64,000 bases of DNA. Source: Burkholderia ambifaria. GTDB taxonomy: Bacteria; Pseudomonadota; Gammaproteobacteria; Burkholderiales; Burkholderiaceae. Under the pieces are notes generated by a model. The model saw nothing but the letters and a program-made list of their open reading frames with translations, was not told the origin of the DNA and searched no databases. The DNA lies in NCBI RefSeq assembly GCF_001443045.1, contig NZ_LKPJ01000014.1:1-64000 (forward strand), in the 5' to 3' direction. The position numbers and the translations under genes were made by a program. Positions 17,301-28,800 of the stretch are shown in pieces (position 1 is the first letter of the stretch; each line of letters begins with the position of its first letter).

Positions 17301-19354
17301 ACACCTACGACCCGGCCGGCAACATCACCCACATCCAGGACGACGCGCAGCAGACGATTTACTTCAGGAACAAGCGCGTCGAGCCGAGCAACGACTACGT
17401 CTATGACGCCCTATACCGGCTGATCCAAGCCACGGGCCGCGAGCACCTGGGCCGGGGCGGCGCCCCCATCGCCCATTCGCACAATGACGCCGGACGCGTG
17501 GGCCTGGCAAGTGCCGACGCTGCCGGGCGCTTCGCCCCCAACGACGGCAACGCCATGGGTACGTACATCGAGCGCTACGTGTACGACGCCGTCGGCAACT
17601 TCCTGCAGATGCAGCACCGCGGCGGCGGTCCGGCAAATGCGGGCTGGACGCGCGCCTACGACTACCTTGATCCAAGCCTGATCGAAGACGGTAACGGCGG
17701 TGCGCTGCTCAAGGCCGGCAACCGCCTGACCCGCACGACGCTGAACCCGGCAGGCAACACGCCGCAGCCGGAAAGTTATATGCACGATGCCCACGGCAAC
17801 ATGCTGCGCATGCCGCACCTGGGCGGCGGTCTGCCTGGGCCGAATATGCACTGGGACTACAAGGACCAGTTGCGGCAGGCCAATCTGGGCGGTGGCGGCA
17901 CGGCCTACTACATGCATGACGCCTCAGGCCAGCGCGTGCGCAAGGTGTGGGAGAAGGCGCCGGGTCTCACCGAAGAGCGCATCTACCTCGGCGGCTTCGA
18001 GATCTTCCGCAGGCACGGCGGTGCCATCGGTACCAACACCGCCGCGCTGGAGCGCACGACGCTGCACGTGATGGACGACAAGCAGCGCATTGCCTTGGTG
18101 GAGACGCGCACGCTCGACACGGCGGGCGACGACCAAGCGCCACGACAACTCACCCGCTACCAGTTCGGCAATCACCTTGGGTCGAGTTACGTGGAACTGG
18201 ACGAGCAGGCGCAGATCATCTCTTACGAGGAATACGCGCCCTACGGCAGCTCGACTTATCAGGCGGTGCGCAACCAGACGGAGACGGCGAAGCGGTATCG
18301 GTATACGGGAAAGGAGCGGGATGAGGAGAGCGGGTTGTATTACCACGGGGCGAGGTACTACGCGCCGTGGCTCGGGCGATGGACGGCCTGCGATCCGGCA
18401 GGCGAGGAGGAAGGTCTCAACCTCTACCAATATTGCTTCGATAATCCGACGGGCTTCGTCGATCCTGACGGCCAGAGCGGAAAAAAACTCGCCATCGTCA
18501 TGCACAATGAATCCAAGCCGGCGGGAAAGGAACTCGCCAAACCCAAGGAGCCCGTAAAACCTCAAAAGGCGAAGATCAAAGATCCCGGAAAGAATGCTTC
18601 AGATAAAGAAAAGGCGAAATACGAAAAAGACAAGAGTAAAGCCGAGAAAGAATTCTCGGAAGGCATGAAAACGTATGAAGCAGCGAAAAAGAAATACGAT
18701 TCCGATTTGAAAGAATACAAAGCAAACGAGAAGGCGTGGAGTGCTTATCATAAGTCGCAGAATGAGTTTGCGGCGTCTGAGAAGGCATTGAAAGCCGAAG
18801 GCTATGATGTCGTGAAAGTCGATTCCGGCAAAGCGTTACTCGAGGCACTCCAGAACGCTGGGACGATCAAGGAACTCGTGATCCTGCACCATGGCACTCC
18901 CTGGGGACCGGGCGGTGAAGGACCTGGCAGCGGCCTATACACCGACAAGCCGCCCCCCGGTGCCACGTTCGACGCCAAGCGTGGGGCCAAACTATCGGAC
19001 CTGGAAAAAATGATCAACGACAAGAAGATCGTGTTCGATGAGGCCGCGACGATTGTCTTGGCAGGGTGCAGAACCGCTGGCGGTAAAGAAGGTACGCATG
19101 TCGGTCAGTCCACATGGACCGGACCGATTGAGGATACCTTCGCTTATCGGCTCGCAAAAATTACCGGCCTCGAAGTCTTCGGCAGCGAAGGTGTCTCATC
19201 ATACGGCACCGACCAGCGAAAATCGACGCCGTGGCGCCATAGCGACATTGCCTGGCATCGATTCACGCAACAGGGAAACTCGATCAAAACGGAAAGTTTG
19301 AAAGGAAAATATTTGAATGTCGTGAAGCGAAAAACGAGCGCGAAGCCGGATTGA
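11393..19354 (+). CDS. Tc toxin TcB-TcC fusion (SpvB/RHS) with caspase-like C-terminal toxin
   Basis: One 2653-residue chain combining two Tc subunits. The N-terminus carries the SpvB domain (LPKGGGAIRGIGEKFAANP, about residues 30-330). FG-GAP/VCBS-like repeats with D-x-D-G-D loops (about 470-720) and the TcB middle regions follow, then RHS/YD repeats to about 2300. The conserved RHS core end (RYYAPWLGRW, CDPAG, GLNLYQYC) lies at about 2320-2350; in TcC proteins this region autocleaves to free the toxin inside the shell. The variable tip, about residues 2362-2653, has a Lys/Glu-rich helical linker. It then has a beta-strand ending in HHG (H2499/H2500) and another ending in AGC (C2559), the His/Cys layout of clan CD (caspase/CHAT-like) peptidases. 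The start is TTG with AAGGTGG upstream. TcB and TcC are usually separate genes. Confidence 0.9.
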   Translation: MANLQRRREDDEHAAAPPPGVSTPALTLPKGGGAIRGIGEKFAANPVTGTGSMSVPIATSPGRSGFGPQLSLSYDSGAGNGPFGFGWSLSLPSVTRKTDKGLPKYCDAVDSDVFIVSGAEDLVPVLVQDASGKWVREALPPRTVNGRIFRVRRYRPRIEGLFAHIERWTNTTDATDVFWRSITHDNITAWYGKTADSRIADPADPRRIFSWLICQSHDDKGNVVVYGYKAEDSAHVFEDSARTNLPKAHERNRTHQSRSAQRYLKRIRYGNRSPYFPELKADAAWPEPPDAGAPDGSDAWHFEVVFDYGEHDAKAPAPHDAEHWPSRPDPFSSCRAGFEVRTYRLCQRVLMFHHFPGEVGVDRNCLVRSTDFTYPNEVNPTDALNPVYTFLEAVAQTGYRRDNGSYDSRSLPPVQFEYSKPTVQETVEEVDPSSLENLPIGVNGSAYRWTDLHGEGIPGILTEQADAWFYKRNLSPLTSTAAFAPLENIALKPNVALSSGADFMDLAGDGQPDVVVMDGPVPGLYEHDDAEGWQPFRPFTSRLNLDLRDPNLKFVDLDGDGRADVLITEDDAFVWHASLADEGFGPARRVALELDEERGPRIVFSDGTQSIYLADLSGDGLTDICRIRNGEACYWPNLGYGHFGAKVTMDNAPWFDNPDQFDHARIHLADIDGSGTTDIIYLHRDGVRLYFNQSGNGWSQPHTLKVFPRIDDLASIVPTDLLGNGTACLVWSSPLPGDARRPMRYVNLMGGIKAHLLIKTVNNLGTETRVTYAPSTKFYLQDKRDGKPWITRLPFPVHVVERVETYDHISRNHFATRYAYHHGYFDGEEREFRGFGMVEQWDTEQFAAVADGSVLADNVAAASHVPPVHTKTWFHTGVYLGWERLSRHFESEYFREPGLTVEAARPLLLDDSTVPADLTPDEAREACRALKGSMLRQEVYADDADHPGATPQQIRRARTPYTVTERNFTIRALQKRGANLHAVFFSHVNEALSYHYERNPADPRIQHALTLEVDDFGNVLKQAAIGYGRRLSPLWTQWDRDRQTTALLTYTENRVTNAIGSSDAHRNPLSCESITFELTGYTATGPAGRYRASDFVEPDPAAPGRLRHKFTAPEVGYEATAAGSQRRRPIEARRTLYRRDDLSGLLPLGELQPRALPGESYKLAFTDGLLDQVFQRPRQGQADEPLLPDPEAVLGGQAGNRGGYLRSQILKADGRFPASDADDHWWVPSGQAFYSANPADSASTELAQARDHFFLSRRYRDPFGQHAFVDFDARDLLMTETRDALGNRVTVYANDYRVLQPRLVSDPNWNRTEVAFDTLGMVVGTAVMGKPAPAPVEGDTLAGFVANLTQAQLDDFFDADDPHAAAVGLLKDATTRIVYDLDRFRRTRQANPNNPDKWQPACAATLARETHASAPLPPQGLKIQLSFSYSDGFGREIQKKIQAEPGPVPQRDATGRIVIGADGQPVTTPNDVSPRWAGSGWTVFNNKGKPVRQFEPFFTDTHRFEFEVSIGVSPVLFYDPAERVIATLHPNHTYEKVVFDPWQQTTYDVNDTCAPRNVQTGDPRTDADISGYVAEYFRTQPATWQTWRAQRIGGAMGMDERNAALRAEAHADTPATAHFDVLGRPFLTVARNRVVCPGHDLDGSEESFATRVELDIEGNRRAVRDAIQQAGDALGRIVMRYAYDVLGNRIHQLSMEAGARWMLNDVAGKPIRAWDSRGHGFTTRHDALRRPTEHTVRGTTSESDPRTLNLDILVEKIEYGETLPNAEVLNLRTRIYRHSDSAGVAINARLDVNGNPTKAFDFKGNLLRSTRQLVSDYIAIPNWRLDPKLDDECFEGSTCYDALDRPVQSIPPYSSLGRGQFNVIQPVFNEANLLERVDVWLERAAEPVKLLDTASEAPSPVGVANIDYDAKGQRLRIDYKNGTRTFYSYDPLTFRLDQLLTKRKAADFPGDDPRPPVAGWPGKQVQKLHYTYDPAGNITHIQDDAQQTIYFRNKRVEPSNDYVYDALYRLIQATGREHLGRGGAPIAHSHNDAGRVGLASADAAGRFAPNDGNAMGTYIERYVYDAVGNFLQMQHRGGGPANAGWTRAYDYLDPSLIEDGNGGALLKAGNRLTRTTLNPAGNTPQPESYMHDAHGNMLRMPHLGGGLPGPNMHWDYKDQLRQANLGGGGTAYYMHDASGQRVRKVWEKAPGLTEERIYLGGFEIFRRHGGAIGTNTAALERTTLHVMDDKQRIALVETRTLDTAGDDQAPRQLTRYQFGNHLGSSYVELDEQAQIISYEEYAPYGSSTYQAVRNQTETAKRYRYTGKERDEESGLYYHGARYYAPWLGRWTACDPAGEEEGLNLYQYCFDNPTGFVDPDGQSGKKLAIVMHNESKPAGKELAKPKEPVKPQKAKIKDPGKNASDKEKAKYEKDKSKAEKEFSEGMKTYEAAKKKYDSDLKEYKANEKAWSAYHKSQNEFAASEKALKAEGYDVVKVDSGKALLEALQNAGTIKELVILHHGTPWGPGGEGPGSGLYTDKPPPGATFDAKRGAKLSDLEKMINDKKIVFDEAATIVLAGCRTAGGKEGTHVGQSTWTGPIEDTFAYRLAKITGLEVFGSEGVSSYGTDQRKSTPWRHSDIAWHRFTQQGNSIKTESLKGKYLNVVKRKTSAKPD

Positions 19355-19385
19355 ATCGCTCACTATTTCTCGCAAACGGAAATGT

Positions 19386-19664
19386 ATGAAACCAGTTCCT
19401 CACGAATGCTTCATCGCCCCGACGGACGACTTCTCCGTCCTGCCGCCGGGCGCGCTGCTTACCTGGCCGATGATGGGCAGGATGGGCCCGGTCGTGCTGG
19501 GGCATCGCCATGCAAAACTCGATGGCGTGAGGGCTTGGTCCGCCCTCCTGTTCGCGAGCCGCCTCTTCGGCCACCTGGTCCTTCTGCTCGGGTCCCGCGA
19601 CTGGGCACCGCACTCCATGCTTAAGGCGCAGTTGGCCACCAACGATAACCGGATAACGCCATGA
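19386..19664 (+). CDS. Small hypothetical protein downstream of the Tc toxin tip
   Basis: 92 residues starting MKPVPHECFIAPTDD, with moderately hydrophobic stretches (PPGALLTWPMMGRMG and LFASRLFGHLVLLLG). It begins 31 bases after the toxin gene stop and lies before TcA, so it would be cotranscribed. The ribosome binding site is weak. No family recognised. An immunity or chaperone role is possible by position only; Tc loci normally lack immunity genes, so it may equally be a chance frame. Confidence 0.3.
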   Translation: MKPVPHECFIAPTDDFSVLPPGALLTWPMMGRMGPVVLGHRHAKLDGVRAWSALLFASRLFGHLVLLLGSRDWAPHSMLKAQLATNDNRITP

Positions 19665-19868
19665 TCGATACGCGACGAAGACTGTGGCCATTCGGCCCTC
19701 GCGACTCGGCGCTCGTATCGAGACTGGCGCTGCTGAATCAACTTCTGAAACCCCTCCTGATGCGGCACCGGGAAGGTTAACGCGTGTGAGCCGCTACAGC
19801 TGAGCAACGTCGACTTCGACGAAACAAGACTCCGGGCGACAGCTCGATTTGTGCCGAGGAGATAGACC

Positions 19869-22800
19869 ATGCCGCAAATACTCGTGATCCGGCTCCACCC
19901 GGACACACCCATCGGTGGCACGCGTTTCAGCGATTTTCTGACCGGCCTGAAAATCTCGGCCTTCGATCTGAGCGTCGGCGATCCCAAAGTGGGCCAGCAT
20001 ATCGGTGATGCCGCATTCGTGGCACCGGCCGCGCCACCGATCCCCGATCCAGGCACGACCATCGTCCAGCATTACACGCCGCCGATTCCACCGCTGCCTC
20101 TCACGATTTACGCCGAATCCGAAGCAACGGCGGTGATCCCGATCACGCCGCCCGCCGGATACAAGGAATACGTGACGCCCGACGTCCGGCTCGAAATCAG
20201 CCGCGGTGGCACGAAGATCGCGAGCAGGCTCGTCTACTATGACGTCAACGTCGTGACCGTCGGCGCGTTGCCTGCGCCGGCAACGTATCCTGCCATCCCG
20301 GCCAGCGAGGTCGGGATCTATCTGTCCCTCCCTCGCCCGCTGTCGCCCGGTCTCGCCCAAATCGATTTGAGCCAGGGGCAGGCACCCGATTTCGAATCGC
20401 TCAAGACCGCCGTGCAAACGGTGTTGGCTGCGGATCAGGGGCCAGTGCCCGCAATCACCGACATCACGCCCGCCCAGGCGACGCATATCGCCAATGAAAT
20501 CATCTGGGGCCCGCAAGATCCGCTACCGGCGGCACCTGCAAGTGGTACGACCGGATTCGACGATCTAGGCGCGTTATATACAAATCCTCCGAACGACGGC
20601 ACGATCGGCAACCAGCTCGAACAGAACCGGCAGCAGTTCGAAGGCAACTTGAACAGCTATTACGCAACGCATAACGCCAACGTCGATCGGCTGGCTCGCT
20701 ACACGTTTGCACTCGGTTGCGCGATGGCCTGTGAAAAGATGAGCATCGACGCCGAAATGGCGTTGATGGTCTTTCCGGTCAACCCCGGTGTACCGAGTCC
20801 AACCACATCGATCAGCAGAGCCGATGTCGTGCTGGTCCAAAGCGGCGGCGGTACCCTGACGCCCGCATTCAAAGTGCCGGCCGAGTATTTCTATGCGCTC
20901 GGCGTCATGCTGCCCATGCAGATGTCGGCGAAGCAGCGATATCAACTCGCATGCCGCGACAACGAGGAACGTACGCTGCCTGCGCTGACGTCGGCAGTCG
21001 ATGCCGGCACGATCAGCGATTCGCTTACCGTCAATCCGGCACAGGCGGCTCGGCGGATTGCGGCACTCGTGCCCGGCGTGCAATACGACGCGACCGCGCC
21101 GCACTGCGAAGTCGATGCCACGCTCACGCCGCTCATCAATGATTGGCTTGCGTATCCGTCTGCAGCCAACTGGCGCGACTATCACCCCGGCGACGATACC
21201 GTCGGGTTCTGGACACCGGAAATCGCCGCGCAGCCGAATGCCTATCTCTCGCTCGACCTCGCGGCGGTGACGAACGACCACCAGCCGTTGATCGCCGCGA
21301 TTCATGCCATTCCGGTGACGAGCGTGAGCCAACTGTCGCTGATGTCGGTCACGGATTGGAATAATCTGTTTGGCGTGCCGCCCAACATCGTGCTGCTGCC
21401 GCCCTTCACTGCGCCGGGAACGGCTAAAGCGCGCGTGGCGGCATTCATTCGCCACGTCCAAAAATTCTTCGCGGTCGGTTTCGGGATCGCGACAATGCCG
21501 TCCGCCGCCGCGCCCGCCGCACCGGTGCTCGATTTGCCCACGGTCGACGTCATCGCCGTCTGGGTCAGCGCTTATCAGGCGCTGGTGGGCGGCACCTTTT
21601 CCTTCGGCGCGGGCGCGCTCGTGGATGCGAACGTGACCGCTGCCGCGCAAACGACGTTGCCCGGCGACCCATCGGCGCAGGCGTGGCTCGTTCAGCGCGT
21701 CACGGTGTTGAACGCTTTGTGTCAACTGGCCGGCGTTGCATCGAATGTGATGCCGCCCGTGCCGAGTGTGGCGTTTTCCATCGCCGAAGCGTTGTATGCG
21801 CGCGGCTTCACCAGCGCGATGGACATCAACCGGCTGGACCAAACGGATTTTGCCGATGCGATGCGCGGGACCGTCGCGTTCGATCAGGCCAATGCAATCT
21901 GGAGCGCGGCAGGCGGTGTCAATCCTCCCGCGCCGCCGCCACCCGGCCCATTCCAGCCCGTGAACCCCGGCGGACTGGAGAACTGCGTGCCGCCGTGCTA
22001 CCTGTCGCCCACGGGCACGGTCGAGTATTTGCATGAACTGCTGCGGCTTTCGGAGAATTCGACCTGCGCGACGCCCGCTGCGCCGCCCGATCAAGGCAGG
22101 CCGACGCTCGAAGAGGCAATTGCCGCTCGCCGCAGTGACCCAGGCTTGCTGGACGTGTGCGCGGCAAACGCAATGACGCCGCTGCCGCTCGTCGACATCG
22201 TCATCGAGCAACTCGAAAACCTTGTTGCGCCACCGGCTTCCAGCAGCGTTTACAACACGGCCGAACATCACCTGAACGATCATAAGCTGTGCTCCGCCGA
22301 CGAGTGTGCCGACGTGATCGAGAATACGGACAAATGCCACCCGCAAGCCAGCTTGTTTCGCGCGTTGCCCGAGTTCAATTCGCCGGCTACGCCGGTTGCA
22401 AACCAAGCGGCATATGACGCGCTGAAAACCGATTTTTCGTCACCTGCGCTGCCGTACACGCAGCCTCTCGATGTCGACCGCGCGTACCTCGATGCGCTTT
22501 CATCGTGCCGCTTTGCGGCGATGCGCGGCTTCAGAAAGGAGATCACCGAATTCGCGCTCGACCCGACAGTCGTTGCGCCGACGTTTCAAAGCCATTTATG
22601 GCGATACCCGGTAAATATCGATATCGGCATCGAGTATCTCGGCATCAATCCCGAAGAGTATGAGCTTCTGTTTACCCAAGACATTGCGCTCGTACCGACG
22701 CCAGGCCAACTGGTGCTATACGAGCTGTACGGCTTCCCCGTAGCGAACCCCGGGGGGGTTAATTGGGTCGACATCGTACTGCGGTTGCCTGAATTTCTGA

Positions 22801-25800
22801 AGCGCACTGGCCTCACTTATTGCGAACTCGTCGAGCTGCAAAAGTCGAACTGCTTCCGGATCGCCGTTGTGCAGCAGCAAGGGCCGCGCAATACCAACGC
22901 GTCTGCCGGCACGGATGCGACGGGCGCGGGCGATACGTCAGGATTGCTACCCGATTGCGAGCCTTGCTGCCTCGAGCATTACCGGATCGTTTTCCAGAAC
23001 CCGAATAATCCTCTCGATGCGTTGAGGTTTCTCGCGGTATACCTGCGGCTGTGGCGCAAGCTTGGGGCCGTATGCGGAGCGCGCTACACGTTCACTCAGC
23101 TTTGCGATATCTGCGAGGTGCTTCAGCTTTTCATCGGCGGCAGCATCAACCCTGATTTCATCCGTCAACTGGTATCGTTCCAGATTCTGCGCGACCAGTT
23201 CGGCTTGCGTCTGACCGATGGCACGGCAACGAAAGGTGCACATGGCGCGGACAGGACGCATCTGCTCGCGCTATGGAAGGCGCCCTCCCCGGCAGCGAAG
23301 TGGAATTGGGCCATGCGCCAGCTTGTCGATCGAGTCATGCGCTATGCCCAGACACGCATCGATCATTGCCCGAAACGGCCGCCCCATTTCATCAAGCTGC
23401 TGGTCGAAAACCTCGATCCGCTGTCGGAACTGGCCGGATTCTCGACGACCGCCGCGAAGGACACTTGGCATGCCGCCCCGACCCATACATTGCGGTTTGC
23501 CGAAGTTCTCGCGAAAATCACCGCCTCGCGTTTCGGCATCGGCGAACTGCTGTACTTGTTTTCGGTAGAGCCGCATCTTGACGGCGACGATCCGTTCCCG
23601 CTGCAGGATGCCAACGAATCGCTCGACTATCCTTTCGATCTGCCCGAGGAAGAGCCACGACAGAACCACGAGCGTAACGAAGAGCGTGCGCAGGGTCACA
23701 GTCTGGATGCGCTGCGCAAGAAGCTGCTGGCAGTCGCCGTCGACGAAAGCGAGATTCACGACTGGACGTGGCACCGGATCGAAAGCGCGTTGAAGATGGA
23801 GTTCGGTTATGTCGTGCCGCCGGGCGGCGCCGATTACTTGACGTCGCTCGGCAAGCACTTCTTTCCCCGCACGCTCGAGCACGCCGGTGTTACCGTTGGG
23901 GCGACGAATCGGCAATACCGCACACCGTTGACGACGACGTCGCCCGATATGTGGAATACGCCGGCGGAAGGTCCATTCAGATTCGACGCGGCGACCAACG
24001 AGCTCTATACGCAGCTTCCGCTGACCGATCACGCCGTGATCGAAAAACTCGTGCACGTCCGTGACCTGACGCCGGACGAGCAACACGCGGTGCAGAACCT
24101 GTATGCGATGCCGCGCGTCGACCTCGCGCCGTTTGCCATGTTGTTCCCCGACTTCGCGGCGGCGGAAAAACATTTGATTGCCGAGCATGACGAAGAAAGA
24201 CGCTGGCACTGGTTTCGCGAGCGGTTTGCGCTGATGGTCAAGCGCTGCCATGTGATTGCCGCGCATTTGGTCGGCCATGTTGGTGCTGTCGCGAGCGCTT
24301 CGCCATGCGGCTGCACTGACGCGCCGTCGCCGCACGAAACGCAAACGGCATGGCTGATTCTGCGGCACCTCTTCGGCGACGAGAACCGCGGTTTGACTTC
24401 GTGGGAAAACGATTCGGGCGCAATACCCGACGTCATGTGGAAGCCGTTGCCGTCTGGCGGGGCGTTTGCGGCGCTGCTGGGACTCGTCGGCACAGGATTG
24501 ATGGGCGAGTTTCACACCAAAGGCGGTGAGCTCGTCTGGCGCGAGCTCCGTGCGAACATACGGGCGTTCGATACGGTGAAGAACGAAAAGAACACGCCAT
24601 TGCCTACGATTCTGCCGGCTCTCGATTTGAACCTTTCTCCCGAGCAACTGAAGCTCTTCGGCGTGCGTAACGGTTTCGCGATTCAGAACCGCCGCGGCAC
24701 CGAGCTTGGCGGTGCTGCCGGCTTTCATATCAAGTGGCATGGCGTTCTGATGGTCGACGAGGAAGGCCGCTACCAGTTCGACGCTGACGTACCGCGCGGG
24801 AACGCGGGCAAGGAGAAGGGCGAAGACGAGCGTGAATGCATTCCGGAACGCCGCTGGCGAGTCACCTTGAGCCGCGGGCAGAAGACGTGGGCGGTACTGT
24901 CACATCATTGGAACGACGAACCCGGCGAAAGCAATTCGTCACTGCATTTGAAGTCGGGCGCATACAACATCGAAGTCGAATTTTTCCAGAACGAACCGCA
25001 GTTTTCTGGCGAAGACGATGTGCATCCGTTGCATACCGGGTTCGAAGTCAAGTATTCGGGCGCCGATACGCATGGGCAGCTCGTGGTGCTGCCGCTCGAC
25101 AAGCTGTTTTGCGCGAGCAAGGACGAGCAGCTCATCGGCAAAATGAGCTTTCCGAAAGGCAGCAGCGTTGCCGAGTACTTGTACCTGAGATACACGAGCA
25201 CGCTGCGCGACATACGCCGTACTTACCAACGCGCGTTCAAGGCGCTGCTGTTCGCGCATCGTTTCGCGCTCACGGGCCATCCAACGAAGCCGTTCGGGCA
25301 GTCCGAGCTAGGCTATATGTTCGCGCATGCGGACTTGTTCGCGGGCGTCAGCTATTACCGCAATCCGGGTTTTGTCAGGCATGCCGCCAATTTCGACATG
25401 AACCTGCTGCCGCTCCTCGACTACTATCATCCACCGGCGGCGAGCCAGGATCAACGCACCCTTCCGAGCAGCCAGCGCAAGCAGGCGCTGTTCGATTGGT
25501 GGGAGCGGATGTTTGATTACTCGCGAATGTGTTGGACCACGGACGAACGGGCAGACGAGAGCGGAAAGAAGACGTGGGCGCGTGCAAGACCCGTCTGGCT
25601 GTTGTTCGAAGAAGCGGCTGAGAAACAGCCCGATAACCCCGCTCAACTGCTGCGCCATCTCGACGTCGACCTGGATCACGCACCCTGCGTGCTGTCGTAT
25701 TTCTCGACGCAGACGACACCCGTCTACACGATCGTCAGCAACGACCTGAAGGACGATCGATGGGCTGTCAGGGTCTGGCATGCCAACCACTGGATCGACG

Positions 25801-28800
25801 AACTTGTCGAACGTTGCCCGCCGAATGACATTCGTCTCGCGCGGCCGGACTTATGGGCATCGGACGACCCTGGCGCTCTGGTGCCCGGCGAAGCGCAAAC
25901 GGGCAATGTCAATTTGGTGCGTCTTTTCGAAAATGCGATGATCGAGCCCGACGAGCCCGATCTGCGCCGCTACGACGATCTGCGAAAGATCAACGATTGC
26001 CTGCGCGAGCATGCACGAGCGCATTTGCTCGCGTATTTATGCGGAATGAATCGGGTGCCGCTGCCGTGGGGGGGTCACGCGAAGTCACCTGAAGCGTTGA
26101 GCGCCCTACTCCTCATTGACGTCGAAGCCGGCTTCTGCGAAAGGGCCAGCCGTATCGAAGAAGGTATCACGGCGGTGCAGACGTTCGTGCAGCGCGCACG
26201 GCTGGGGTTGGAGGACTGGGCGATCGGACCGTCGTTCGTGAGCCTGTGGAAGGACATTTTTGCCAGCTATAAGGTCTGGGAGCGTTGCCGCTGCCGGACG
26301 CTCTACCGAGAGAATTGGATCGCGTGGGACGAGCTGAGAAAAGCGCGCAGAATCGAAGCGTTCCAGTTTCTCGAAGATCAATTGCGCCGCTCGACGCTGA
26401 CGTTGGCCGCGCCCGGCGGCCTCGAATACTGGGCGGCGTCGCTGCCGCCATCGCATCCGGCGGTCGAGCTGCTGCAACAGTGCACGCCTTCCGCACTGCG
26501 CTTGCTGACGCCGCCGAGGGAAGGGCTCGGCGTGCTGGGGACACCCGAGCGTGATGCCCGGCCCTCGTGGCTCGCGCCTGACTCTGGTGCGCCTCAAGGG
26601 ACACCCCAAGGCCCGAACAATCCACCATCGCCCACCATCGCTCGCGTCGCGGACACAAGTGCCGCAGGCGTTGTCGTCGCGACGTCGGCCTCGAGCGCAT
26701 CGCCGGCAGCCGCGTCCGACAAGCTGCCGTTCTGGATCGAGGCGGCCATCCGTCTTGGCGTGCGCTTCATCCGCGTTGCCGCAGGTGGCGTGCCGCCCGC
26801 CGCGGCGGCGTTCGTTCCGAGCGACTTTCATTCCGAACCAGGTTGCTGCATCGAATGTGGCTGCGTGCATCCGCCACTCGTCGACGAATACTATTTCTGG
26901 CTCGTGCCGGCGCAGACATTCGAGGAGCCGTTCCAAGACGAGTATTACGACCCATCGGAACAAATCTCCCATTACTGGCACGACCCGCAGCAGATCCCGA
27001 CGCTTCTCGACTGGAAACCGGAATCGGCCGTGCGGCTTGCGTGGTGCCGAGTGCATAACGGCGAATTCAAGCAGCCGCGTCACTCCAGTGAACTGGTCAA
27101 GCTGTCTACCGGCGCGACGCCTGACCTGACCTATGTCGGGAGGCTGGACGACTCGCTGACTTTCGCTGTAACCGGAGGCATTGCGCCCACGCCCCTCGGT
27201 TACAACGGCACGGACGCCCCGGGCTTCCGCTATGACATGGCCGTGGATAAGTGCGTGGCGCTGCCGCTCGTGCAGGATCCGACGCCCGTCGCGAGTCCCT
27301 ACCCCGCGGGATTGCCCGCCTATCCCTATTTTGTTTTCGTCGAGCCCGGCGAGCGGCTTTTCATCGAATCGATGTTCAGCCCGTCGATTGCAATTGCCGA
27401 TGTGCTGCGCTGCCGTTGTCATTTCGAACCGGCACTGAAGTGGTACGAGTTCGTGCGTAATCCGCTGCAATCCGACAATATGTGGGTGCATTGCGGCACG
27501 GACAGCCGGCTGGGCGACGGCACCCTCGGAACGGTAGACGTGGCCGAGCGATCGGCCGACGTTGCGGTGGCGGAGCAGCCGCCGGCGACGCACTTGCCCT
27601 CGACCGACAGCGTGGATGTGCCCGGCCATGGACGTGCGCCACTCGACATGTGCTGCGACAGCACGAAGATCTCGGCACAGACGGCGCGCGATCGTGCGAT
27701 CGTGCTCGCTTATGCGGAAACGCTCGTCGAATGGGCGCGCGCGCTGCTGCGGAAGAATTTGCGTGAGTCGGCGCAAGAGGCCAGGCTGATTCTCGACACC
27801 GCTTCGGCCATTCTCGGCCCCTGTCCACCGACCGTGCGCAATCCGTCAAGGCCAAACAAGGGGACCGTGGCGACGTTCGTGCCATTGAACCCGCCGCTCA
27901 ATCCGCGGCTGATGCAGTTGTATTGCCATGTGCGGGACGGCCTTTCGCTCGTGCATCGTTGCCTGAGCGACAAGCGGCTGCGCAACCCGGATGTGGCGGG
28001 CATGTGCGGTTCGCCGTACTGGGGACAGGATCCATGCTGCTGCGATCCGGCTCCCCACCGGCCGTGCGACGAACCCGTTTGTTGCGAGGACGGCGCCTGG
28101 TGTCACCCGCTCACGCAGTATCGCTTCGTCGTGTTGATGCAGAAAGCACGAGAATGCGTGGGTCGTCTGCGCGAAATGGGCACGGCACTCCTGGGCGCAT
28201 TCGAACGCGGCGACGGCGAGTATTTAGCGCAGATGCACGCGCGGCACGAGACAGAGCTGGCCGATATGACGGTCGATATCCGGCAGCAGCAATGGCGCGA
28301 GGCGGACTGGCAGGTGCAGGCGCTGCGCAAGGGCAAGGAAGTGCAGGAGACGAACCGCCGGTACACCAAGCGACTGATCGATGTCGGCTTGATCAATGGG
28401 GAGCTCGACTATCAGGACAATATGAACAACGAGATCGGGCTGCGCAGCACGGCAACCGAAATCGAGGCCGTGGCGGAGGCAATGGAGCTGATTCCAGACC
28501 TTTTCGTCGGCTTCCCATGCGAAGAAACCTGGCTTCCGCTCGGCACCAAGCTCGCCGGCATGTTCAAGACGATCGCTCGCATTACAAACGAGATCGGCGA
28601 GATCGCCGGCCTCAATGCGCAGCTCGATCTGACGCAAGCAGGCTGGCAGCGCAGGCTTGACGAGTGGGTGCATCAGGTCGAGGTCCTCGATCTGGAAATC
28701 GAACAGATGGAAATCCAGATCCTCGCCGCGGAGAGAAAGGCCCACGAAACCTTGCTCGAATTGAATCTACACCAGCAGTCGCTCGAGCAATCGCGCGAAA

